Assembly (NCBI GenBank): GCA_963736235.1
Contig: CAVTOR010000022.1
Span: 1-22,028 of the forward strand
DNA from: CAVORB01 sp963736235
GTDB taxonomy: Bacteria; Pseudomonadota; Gammaproteobacteria; Chromatiales; Chromatiaceae
Reading direction: 5' to 3'
Length of the DNA stretch: 22,028 nt
A program made the translations under genes and the position numbers. The notes under the pieces were generated by a model. The model saw only the letters and a list, made by a program, of their open reading frames with translations, was not told the origin of the DNA and ran no database searches. This document shows, piece after piece, positions 8,131 through 17,936 of the stretch. Each line of letters opens with the position of its first letter. Position 1 is the first letter of the stretch.

Positions 8131-8179
8131 GTATCGATCCCGACAACGGCGCGCAAAAGCGCCCGGCGATATTGATGGC

Positions 8180-8184
8180 GAGGA
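8180..8184 (+). promoter_or_regulatory. Ribosome binding site deciding the PilZ gene start
   Basis: GAGGA lies 8 nt before GTG 8193. The in-frame ATG codons at 8175 and 8184 overlap or precede this site and have no good site of their own. GTG 8193 is therefore preferred. Confidence 0.55.
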
Positions 8185-8192
8185 TGAAACAA

Positions 8193-10592
8193 GTGTCCAA
8201 TCAAACAGCTGTTGACGTTCGATCCGAATCCACCTCCGAGTTTGAGGCATCGGACCAGCTCTCCCGCGAGGAGCAGTTTCTTGCTCGGGCCGAGGCCCTG
8301 CGCCTGCGCCAGGAATGGACGCACGACGTGGACATGCGCCACTACGTCTCCGAGCCGTGCAGGCGCTACCGCTACCGGCGCCGCATCTATTGGCTCGACC
8401 CGGAGTCGCGCAGGCTTTTCCTCGAGGGCGTACGGCGGGACGGCGGCGTGGTCACCGTCGGAACTTACGAGACAGTGCTCGCCGCCGCGAAGTCGAAAGC
8501 GCATCAAGACCCGAAGCGCCCGCCGGTCGGCACCGACGCGCTTCCCGCCAGCCTGCAGGCCAAGCTGAGCGCCGATGAGGGCGCGGTGCATCAGCTGCAC
8601 GACATCTTCTCGCTGGGCTATTTCGAGCAGCGGCGCAACGATCGGGTCAAGTACACCACCCGCGTCGTCATCATCGGCGAGGGGCCCATCCTGGCGGGCC
8701 GTACCAGGGACATCTCCGAGACCGGGATCAGGGTTCGGACATCCTCCCAGGGCGGCTATCAGGCCGACGACGTCATCAAGATCAAGTTTCCGGACCTCCC
8801 GGAGCAGAAGGACAGGCTGGTTCCCTATCGGGTGGTGCGCATCGTGCGTAAGCTCAACGACTTCTATTTCGCGCTCCGCTGCGAAGAGGGGAGCGTCAAC
8901 CCGATCGCGGACTTACTGCGCAGTCTCGGCGAGCTGCAGGAGGACAACGGCGACGGCAGTCTGCTCCTGGACGCGGAGGACGCCTCGCTGACGGCCGAGT
9001 CCCTCCTGGCCGAGCGCCATTACATGCATTCCGCGGCATCGGTTCCGTTCTTCCTGGCCCGCGACGGCATGCGCGGTGTGCGGATCAAGGCGATCTTCTA
9101 CAACGGGGTGAACGAGGGGTCGCTCTCCGCCTTCAACACCCCGACAGGCGAAAATCGTCTGGCCGAGACCATTGGCCGCAGGCATCTCCGTCATTTCATG
9201 AAGATGGCGAACGTCGACGGACAGGTTTCGGCGATGCTCGCCGTGTGGAAGGCCAAGGATAGCGGCGAGCTCAGGACCCTCATGGACCTGTCCTGCCGAA
9301 CCGACGCCGACTGGTACGCCAGCCTTGCGAGGCACCGCAACGATGAAAGCTTCCGCGCGTTCAAGGTGATGGCGCGCAGGGTACGCAGACCCGACGGACA
9401 TCGCCTGGCGCGGGAGCTCGAACCCCTGGCCGCGGTGTCACCGGAAGATGCCGACCAGTTGCTGCACGACAGCAGCCGCCTCATCGCGCTCGGTGCCCTG
9501 ATGGATTTCACCACGGAGGTTCGCACCTGGAATCTGCGACCCTACGAGTCGACGATGCCCCCGGCGGCCTACCGAGACGCGGACGAGCCGGGTAAGCGAC
9601 GCTCGGGTACAACCGAGCTGCTGCCGATCGACTACGTGGAGAGAACCCGCTCGCAGGAGCGTTACCTGGTACAGGTGCACCTTACCCTGGACATGCAGGG
9701 CAAAAGCTATCAGGCGCTGACCCGCGACATCTCCCTTGCCGGCATGTCGGTGTTTCTTCCGGAGGATGCGCCGCAGGTGGCTTCGGGCGCTCTGGTACGT
9801 GTCACCTTGTCGGGTCTGGCGGAGCACGCGGGTCTACTGGCTCGCCTGCGCAAGAGCTTCGAGCGGGTGTCCTACAAGGTTGTTGGCACGGAATCCGGCG
9901 ACGAGACCGTGCTGGGGTTGCGCTTGGAGGAACCCGAGCGGCAGCGTGAGTTCACCCGTTCGCTGCTGGTATTCCTCCAGAGACAGCAATCGATGCTGCG
10001 CATCGAGCGTTCACATTCCCTCCAAGCGGCCGCTTCACGCCTGTATTCGTCCTTCTTTGTAGAGGCGGCCACCGCGCTTCCCGTGCTCTACTTCCAGACG
10101 AAGGGGAGCGGTTCCCCGTCGGCGAAGGTCGGCCTGAACCCGAAGCCTGGTCCTCTCGCGGCCTACTTCGAGACTGGGGACGGCAAGTTCGATTTCTCGG
10201 CCATCACATCGCCGGCCAGCACCGCCCGGCTGTGGCAGCAGATGGAGGAGCGCGGGCGCGGTGAGGTCGACGTCTACCTGGTCAAGGAACAGATTCCGAA
10301 CCAGGCCAAATACAGGATCTCTGCGGTGGCCGACTACGAGTTCCGGGGCCGGTTGGAACGCGGCGCGTTTCTGGACTACGCGGTCGGCAAGGATCTCCGC
10401 ATACTCCGTATCCAGATGCTGCCGCCGCGGGTTCCCTCGGCGCCGGAGGTGGCGCTGGCGGTCAAGCGGCTGGAGAGGTACTCCAAGCGGCGCGCGGAGA
10501 AGCTGCGGCAGGACTACGAGGGTCTGGTCGCCGTAGGCGACGTCGTTGACATCACGGCGAATTTCAACGAGCTGCGTTACATGGTTCCTTGA
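8193..10592 (+). CDS. Double PilZ-domain protein, predicted c-di-GMP receptor
   Basis: The 799-aa product has no signal peptide or membrane segment and is probably cytoplasmic. It carries two PilZ domains with complete c-di-GMP signatures. The first has Arg147-xxx-Arg151 and D173-x-S-x-x-G178; the second has Arg486-xxx-Arg490 and D512-x-S-x-x-G517. Each is followed by a similar segment of about 140 residues (about 280-420 and 624-760). Shared features are a VPF/LPV start, a K-x-x-x-x-x-G/N pattern, L-S/A-A-F/Y-F-x-T, and a GQV/GEV strand near the end. The protein therefore looks like a duplicated PilZ-plus-companion module. Residues 1-130, with a basic RRYRYRRR stretch near 50, are not recognised. 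It lies between the proteases and the free prodomain gene, 81 bp before the latter, and is probably co-transcribed with it. The target of the c-di-GMP signal is unknown. Confidence 0.85.
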   Translation: MSNQTAVDVRSESTSEFEASDQLSREEQFLARAEALRLRQEWTHDVDMRHYVSEPCRRYRYRRRIYWLDPESRRLFLEGVRRDGGVVTVGTYETVLAAAKSKAHQDPKRPPVGTDALPASLQAKLSADEGAVHQLHDIFSLGYFEQRRNDRVKYTTRVVIIGEGPILAGRTRDISETGIRVRTSSQGGYQADDVIKIKFPDLPEQKDRLVPYRVVRIVRKLNDFYFALRCEEGSVNPIADLLRSLGELQEDNGDGSLLLDAEDASLTAESLLAERHYMHSAASVPFFLARDGMRGVRIKAIFYNGVNEGSLSAFNTPTGENRLAETIGRRHLRHFMKMANVDGQVSAMLAVWKAKDSGELRTLMDLSCRTDADWYASLARHRNDESFRAFKVMARRVRRPDGHRLARELEPLAAVSPEDADQLLHDSSRLIALGALMDFTTEVRTWNLRPYESTMPPAAYRDADEPGKRRSGTTELLPIDYVERTRSQERYLVQVHLTLDMQGKSYQALTRDISLAGMSVFLPEDAPQVASGALVRVTLSGLAEHAGLLARLRKSFERVSYKVVGTESGDETVLGLRLEEPERQREFTRSLLVFLQRQQSMLRIERSHSLQAAASRLYSSFFVEAATALPVLYFQTKGSGSPSAKVGLNPKPGPLAAYFETGDGKFDFSAITSPASTARLWQQMEERGRGEVDVYLVKEQIPNQAKYRISAVADYEFRGRLERGAFLDYAVGKDLRILRIQMLPPRVPSAPEVALAVKRLERYSKRRAEKLRQDYEGLVAVGDVVDITANFNELRYMVP

Positions 10593-10673
10593 GGGAACGG
10601 CGGGGACCAACCCCCGCGACCGCGTGCCGGCGCGGGGCAACAACCAGGCCGAAACTGGCTGGAGGAAAATACG

Positions 10674-11000
10674 ATGAACACCACCGACGGATTCTTCCCG
10701 CGCCGCAAGAACCCTTGCCGCTCGGTTCTGACCGGGTTGGGTCTTCTGGGCACCCTAATGCTCGCGCCGCTACCGGCGGTCTGCCAGACTCAATCGGTCA
10801 TCGTCCAGGGACCCGACCTGGCGAGCGCGAAGGCTGCGGTGACCGCCGCCGGTGGTACCGTCACCCATGAGCTTCGCATCATCGGCGCCGTGGGCGCACG
10901 GCTCTCGACGGAGCAGGTCGCGACCATCCAGGCCGACAAGGCCTATCGTGTGCATGTCGACGGCAAGGTGAAGACCGGCCCCCCGGTCGTCCCTGACTAA
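10674..11000 (+). CDS. Free-standing secreted protease prodomain (I9-like), possible inhibitor or chaperone
   Basis: The 108-aa product starts at an ATG with GGAGG 8 nt upstream. It has a signal peptide (hydrophobic about residues 18-36, then CQTQ). The mature part (VIVQGPDLASAKAAV, then TVTHELRIIGAVGARLS) aligns along its length with the prodomain of B2 (IIQGQNLAAARAAV, then EVTHELGVIRAVGAELS) and of B1. No catalytic domain follows; the gene ends in TAA at VVPD. In the S8 family such prodomains fold the protease and inhibit it, and single-domain I9-type inhibitors are known. The inferred role is control of the B-type proteases outside the cytoplasm, as inhibitor or folding helper. A remnant of a deleted protease gene is the alternative, but an intact signal peptide, strong ribosome binding site and clean stop argue for a working gene. 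Confidence 0.82.
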   Translation: MNTTDGFFPRRKNPCRSVLTGLGLLGTLMLAPLPAVCQTQSVIVQGPDLASAKAAVTAAGGTVTHELRIIGAVGARLSTEQVATIQADKAYRVHVDGKVKTGPPVVPD

Positions 11001-11324
11001 GCACCGGCGCCGGCATTCTCGGACCCGGCCCGTCGCCTGGTGGTCAGGGCCGCCGCGCGATGGTCCGCCGGAGTCCCGGCATCTCGACGACGACGGCGTG
11101 CGGGTCGGGGGTCCTTCTCTCGCCGCACCGCTGCGGTCGGGCTTGCGACCGTCATCTTCCCGATTGCGGGCTCCCGATCGCAGGCCCTACAGAACCCGGC
11201 TCCCCCAACATCACACCCCTCGTCAGAGCACGCGCGACGGCTCGCCGGGGGTCGCGCGTTCGCCCGGACGCGTTGCCTACTGGATCGAGAGACCGAATCC
11301 GTCCGCCGCTTTTCTCGCCCCGCG

Positions 11325-11351
11325 CGGAAATTTCGGCGCATACGCCGAAAT
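11325..11351 (+). promoter_or_regulatory. Candidate upstream activator site
   Basis: A perfect inverted repeat ATTTCG-N10-CGAAAT (11330-11351, symmetric for 9 bp on each side) abuts a half-site CGGAAA at 11325-11330. Its centre is about 140 bp upstream of the -24 GG at 11481. That matches the distance at the A2 promoter within 1 bp. The 22-bp cores of the two sites agree at 16 positions. Confidence 0.6.
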
Positions 11352-11424
11352 AGTGAGCGAACCGCTCGCGGACGAGGTTCGCGAGGATACCAAGAGGCTT
11401 GCATCGTCATCATGGAGCTGTCTC

Positions 11425-11437
11425 TATCAAGCGGTTT
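11425..11437 (+). promoter_or_regulatory. IHF-like site
   Basis: TATCAA-GCGG-TTT fits the IHF consensus WATCAA-N4-TTR except at the last base. It is centred about 50 bp upstream of the -24 element. The IHF-like site of the A2 promoter is at the same distance but in the opposite orientation. Confidence 0.45.
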
Positions 11438-11479
11438 TTTATGGATATTCGGTATTTTTCACGAGGCGGATCTAATGCA

Positions 11480-11495
11480 TGGAACGCCTCTTGCA
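11480..11495 (+). promoter_or_regulatory. Sigma-54 (-24/-12) promoter of the small exported protein gene
   Basis: TGGAACGCCTCTTGCA matches TGGCACG-N4-TTGCW at all defined positions but one and keeps GG-N10-GC. The predicted start is near 11506, 72 nt before the ATG at 11578. Confidence 0.75.
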
Positions 11496-11577
11496 AAACT
11501 GCAGCCAGACCCGGTCTGTTCCCGCCTAGCCGCGGGAGACGGTGAACCGGAAGCCATTCAGACGGGAGCGTCGAAAA

Positions 11578-11880
11578 ATGCATCAATCGAGCCCGATCCG
11601 ACAACTAGGCGTGGCCTGTCTTACGTTCTGCGTGTTGGCGGCCGGCGTACTGCTACTCGATCCGGACCAGCACGACCCGCGCGCGACCCCCACCCGGGGC
11701 AATGACCTCGGCGGCTCGGAATACGTGCCCGCTCGGTCCGATCTCTTCGAACGGGGTCTGCGGGTAAGCTGGGTCGGCGAGGACCGCGGCGAACAGGTTG
11801 AAACTGATCTGCGCGCATTCCGAAACCACGGGCTTCATGCGCTGAACGTCGATCTGGTCACCGGAACAAGGCGCCACTGA
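11578..11880 (+). CDS. Small exported or membrane-anchored protein of unknown function
   Basis: The 100-aa product starts at ATG 11578 with GGGAG about 10 nt upstream. An in-frame GTG at 11542 is possible but has no better site. Residues about 8-27 are hydrophobic (LGVACLTFCVLAAGVLLL) with basic residues before them, so the protein is exported or anchored by its N-terminus. The rest is polar, with no motif I recognise. Its promoter resembles that of protease A2, which suggests joint control with the proteases. It is not similar to the prodomain at 10674. Being only 100 aa with no known family, it could be a false call, but the strong upstream promoter layout supports a gene here. Confidence 0.5.
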   Translation: MHQSSPIRQLGVACLTFCVLAAGVLLLDPDQHDPRATPTRGNDLGGSEYVPARSDLFERGLRVSWVGEDRGEQVETDLRAFRNHGLHALNVDLVTGTRRH

Positions 11881-12449
11881 TTGCCGGGGGAGGGCGCCAG
11901 CATCCCTGGGGAGGCGTGAGCCGCGACCCGGTCCCTCCGAGGCGCGCCAACTGACCTCCTGGGCGCAACTCCCCCGGCCCCGAACACCGTCCAGGGCCGG
12001 GACCCTGGCGCGGCGCAGGCGCGAGAACAGACGCGCCGTGACGCAGGTTCCCGCCGGGAAAGGCGATCGAGTCCCACTCGCCGATCCTGTCGTTCCGCGG
12101 TGACGAAACGCCTTAGTTGATGGCCTCACCGGCCCGGTACCAGCGGGGGCAGGGTGTCGCTGTGCGCCTACTTGCCTGGTATCAGCCCACAGAATCTCGC
12201 TTTCCCCGATCATCCGTGTGAACTGGGTCACGCTTTCCCGTGTTCCCGCGCCGGCTGCCTCCAAGCTGGCTCGCTAGTTGCTGCCGTACAAGGCGAGAAC
12301 CCCGTATCCGCTTTTCCCCTCTATCCAGGGGTGGCAGAGATGAATCGAGCGTTCTCCCGGCCAAGCTCCGGTGAGCCTGTTTCCGTCGACTGAAGACGCG
12401 GCACGGGGCCAAGGAGCCAGAGAAAGACAAGAAATTCGGGGAGTTGTCG
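11881..12449 (+). other. Intergenic region before the sigma-54 activator gene
   Basis: No gene is supported. A GC-rich inverted repeat (CCCGGCCC / GGGCCGGG, 11973-12001, 13-nt loop) could act as a weak transcription end for the small gene, but no T-run follows. A -24/-12 element lies at 12267. A short inverted repeat TTCCG-N6-CGAAA (12093-12108) resembles the activator-site half-sites but has different spacing. Confidence 0.5.
12267..12282 (+). promoter_or_regulatory. Sigma-54 (-24/-12) promoter candidate upstream of the activator gene
   Basis: TGGCTCGCTAGTTGCT matches TGGCACG-N4-TTGCW except at one position and keeps GG-N10-GC. The predicted start is near 12293, giving a leader of about 157 nt before ATG 12450. 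This suggests that the activator gene is itself sigma-54 dependent, perhaps self-activated. Confidence 0.55.
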
Positions 12450-15619
<3,170 letters not shown>

Positions 15620-15623
<4 letters not shown>

Positions 15624-17545
15624 GCGTGATGATGATCGGCAGGTCGACCCCTGTTGTCCTGATGGTGGCGTTCGGCGCCCTGTTCCCCTGTCTGCTTCGC
15701 GCGGAGCTGTCGCTCGGGGCGTCAGCCGAGCGGCGGGGCTTCGAGCAGTACTCGGTCGAGCAGTTCCTGAAAGTGACGAGTCTCGCCGGCAACTCGTTCG
15801 CGCCGGACAAGTCGAGGATACTGGTCAGCAGCGACCAGGACGGGATCTTCAACGCCTATTCGGTCTCCATCGACAAGGGCCGCCTCACCCGGCTGACGGC
15901 GTCTGGCAGCGACGCCATCGAGGTCCAGAGCTACTTTCCACACGACCAACGGTTTCTCTACCTCGCCGACGAGGGCGGCGACGAGCTCGACCACCTCTAT
16001 GTGCAGACGCCGGACGGGGAGGCGACGGATCTGACACCGGGATCGGGCCACAAGGCGCGCTTCCTCGGTTGGGCCGGGGACGGCAAGAGCCTGTTCGCCG
16101 CCACCAACGAACGCGATCCGCGGTACTTCGACGTGTATGAGATCGCCGTGGAAGACTATGCGCGCTCCATGGTGTTCGAGAACCAGGCCGGATACGAGCT
16201 GCTCGCCGTGTCTCCCGACGGGCGCCGGGTCGCGCTCGCGTTGCGGAAGAGCCGCAGCAAGTCGGATCTGCTCGTCTATGACCGGCAGGAAGCCGTCGTC
16301 ACGCCCGTTGCATCGGCGCGGGGGGAGGTCGAGCACAGCTATATGACCTTCAGTCACGACGGCGAGAGCGTCTACTACACCACCGACGAGGACGACGAGT
16401 TCGCGCGCCTGGTCAAGCAGGATCTGAAGTCCGGCGCGCGACAGGTGGTGGTCCGGACCTCGTGGGACGTGATCTTCGCCGTCGCCTCGGCGGGGGGGAA
16501 GTACCTGGTTGCCGGTATCAACCAAGACGCGAGCACCGATATCCGCGTGTTCGACGCGGCGTCGCTCCGGCCTATCGCCCTGCCCGTGATGCCGGAGGGG
16601 GACATCACCTCGGTGAAGATTTCGCGGGACGAATCGATGATGTCCTTCTACGCCAGCACCGGTACCTCTCCACCGAACCTCTACGTCTACGATTTCTCGG
16701 GCGAGAGGCCAAGACGCCTGACCCAGACCCTCTCGCCGGCGATCGACGAGGATCACCTGGTGAAAGCCAGCGTAGTACGTTTCCCGTCCCATGACGGTCT
16801 CGAGATTCCCGGTCTGCTCTACCGGCCGCACCAGGCGTCGCCGGCGGCGAAGGTTCCGGCGTTGGTGTGGGTCCACGGCGGCCCCGGCGGGCAGTTCCGC
16901 GTCGGGTACAAGGCGCTGCTCCAGTACCTCGTCAATCAGGGCTACGCGATCTACGCGATCAACAATCGCGGCAGCTTGGGATATGGAAAGAGCTTCTTCA
17001 AGGCCGATGATCGCCGTCACGGCCAGGCGGACCTCGACGATTGCGTCGCGAGCAAGAAACTGCTCGCCAATACGGGTTACGTGGACCCGTCCCGCATCGG
17101 AATCATCGGCAGCAGCTACGGCGGCTACATGGCACTGGCGGCCTTGACCTTCCGGCCGGAGGAGTTCGGTGCCGGGGTGGATATCTTCGGCATCTCCAAC
17201 TGGATCCACACGCTGGAGAACATGCCGCCCTGGTGGGGGTCCATACGCGAGGCCCTGTTCCAGGAGATCGGCGACCCGCGGCGGGACCGGGAGTACCTCC
17301 GGCGCATCTCGCCCCTGTTCCACGCCGAGAACATCGTGCGCCCGCTCATGGTGTTGCAGGGGACCAACGATCCCCGGGTCCTGCATTCCGAGTCCGAGAA
17401 TATCGTGACCGCCGCGCGGGCGAACGGGGTTCCCGTCGAGTACCTCGTATTCGACGACGAAGGACACGGCATACAGAAGAAGGAGAACCGCTTGACCGCA
17501 TTTACCGCGATCCGCGCGTTTCTCGACGAACATCTCAAGAACTAG
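15620..17545 (+). CDS. Exported S9 (prolyl-oligopeptidase family) peptidase
   Basis: The 641-aa product begins at an ATG that overlaps the stop of the activator gene (ATGA), which implies translational coupling. Residues about 10-27 are a signal-peptide hydrophobic core (VVLMVAFGALFPCLL) ending before RAELS. Residues about 40-390 carry WD-like beta-propeller repeats (SPDGRRVALAL, SHDGESVYY). The C-terminal alpha/beta-hydrolase domain has the nucleophile Ser499 in GSSYGGYM, Asp584 in GTNDPRV and His616 in EGHG. In family S9 the propeller limits access to short peptides, so the enzyme probably trims peptides released by the S8 proteases in the periplasm. The exact subtype (dipeptidyl peptidase or acylaminoacyl peptidase) cannot be told. 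No catalytic residue is missing and the length is normal. Confidence 0.9.
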
Positions 17546-17657
17546 GTCTTGAGCACAGAGAATCTAACCCATTTGATCATCATGTGCGCCTCTCCAGCCC
17601 ATGTCTGCGGTCCCCAACAGATTGCACACCAGTTGTCTGTTCGGCTCGGAAACCCTG

Positions 17658-17692
17658 CCCGATGCCCGATGCCCGATGCCCGATGCCCGATG
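17658..17692 (+). repeat. Five-copy CCCGATG heptanucleotide repeat
   Basis: The 7-bp unit CCCGATG is repeated five times without change. Such repeats can change copy number by slippage; here it is about 140 bp upstream of a promoter-like element, and an effect on expression is only a possibility. Confidence 0.92.
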
Positions 17693-17832
17693 CGGCGGCG
17701 CGGGCCGGGCGTCGAGAACTGCCCGAACGGTCACAAGAAATTCGGTCCGAGGAGGGGGCTAGTCCTTCAAGTTGTGAAACGGTCAGCAGAAATGAACATC
17801 GACGGGCACCAGGCCGGGTGCATGCGAGCGTT

Positions 17833-17848
17833 TGGCTTGCCGCTTGCG
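17833..17848 (+). promoter_or_regulatory. Possible sigma-54 promoter of the propeller-GGDEF gene
   Basis: TGGCTTGCCGCTTGCG keeps TGGC, GG-N10-GC and TTGC but departs from consensus at three positions. The predicted start is near 17859, about 78 nt before ATG 17937. No clear activator or IHF site was found upstream. Confidence 0.38.
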
Positions 17849-17936
17849 TGATACAGGGTGAGGATCATCCTGTCATCGACCACGGGTTCCGGGAGAGGGC
17901 CGCGGCTGTCGTCGAGCAAATACTGAAAAGGGCCAT

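Larger units (their letters stand above)
7800..8192 (+). other. Intergenic region between protease B2 and the PilZ gene
   Basis: No gene is supported here. The stretch holds a long hairpin (7811-7847), the duplicated terminator (7878-7902), a -24/-12-like element (8115-8130) and the ribosome binding site of the next gene. I saw no clear TTYCG-N10-CGRAA site at the distance seen for the two best promoters. Confidence 0.6.
11001..11577 (+). other. Long intergenic region with a sigma-54 promoter layout
   Basis: No gene is supported in 11001-11577. Its first 300 bases show nothing clear and no T-rich terminator. From 11325 to 11495 it holds the inverted repeat, IHF-like site and -24/-12 element listed separately, with an AT-richer patch at about 11390-11480. 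Confidence 0.65.
17546..17936 (+). other. Intergenic region before the propeller gene
   Basis: No gene is supported in this stretch of about 390 bp. It contains a five-copy heptamer repeat (17658-17692) and a -24/-12-like element (17833-17848). No terminator for the S9 gene is evident. Confidence 0.5.

Noticed and set aside
7935..8192. Extended N-terminus for the PilZ protein
   Set aside because: The upstream codons have no good ribosome binding site and cover the promoter-like element at 8115; GTG 8193 follows GAGGA at 8 nt.
11040..11705. Plus-strand open frame of 221 codons
   Set aside because: It runs through the inverted repeat, the IHF-like site and the -24/-12 element, is Arg/Pro-rich and has no ribosome binding site that I could find.
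12093..12108. TTCCG-N6-CGAAA as a third activator site
   Set aside because: The half-sites fit but spacing is 6 and not 10, and the distance to the 12267 element (about 168 bp) differs from the other two.
11653..12264. Minus-strand open frame of 203 codons over the small gene and the following gap
   Set aside because: Composition is Arg/Gly/Ala-rich without a motif, and the promoter layout upstream of 11578 points to the + strand.
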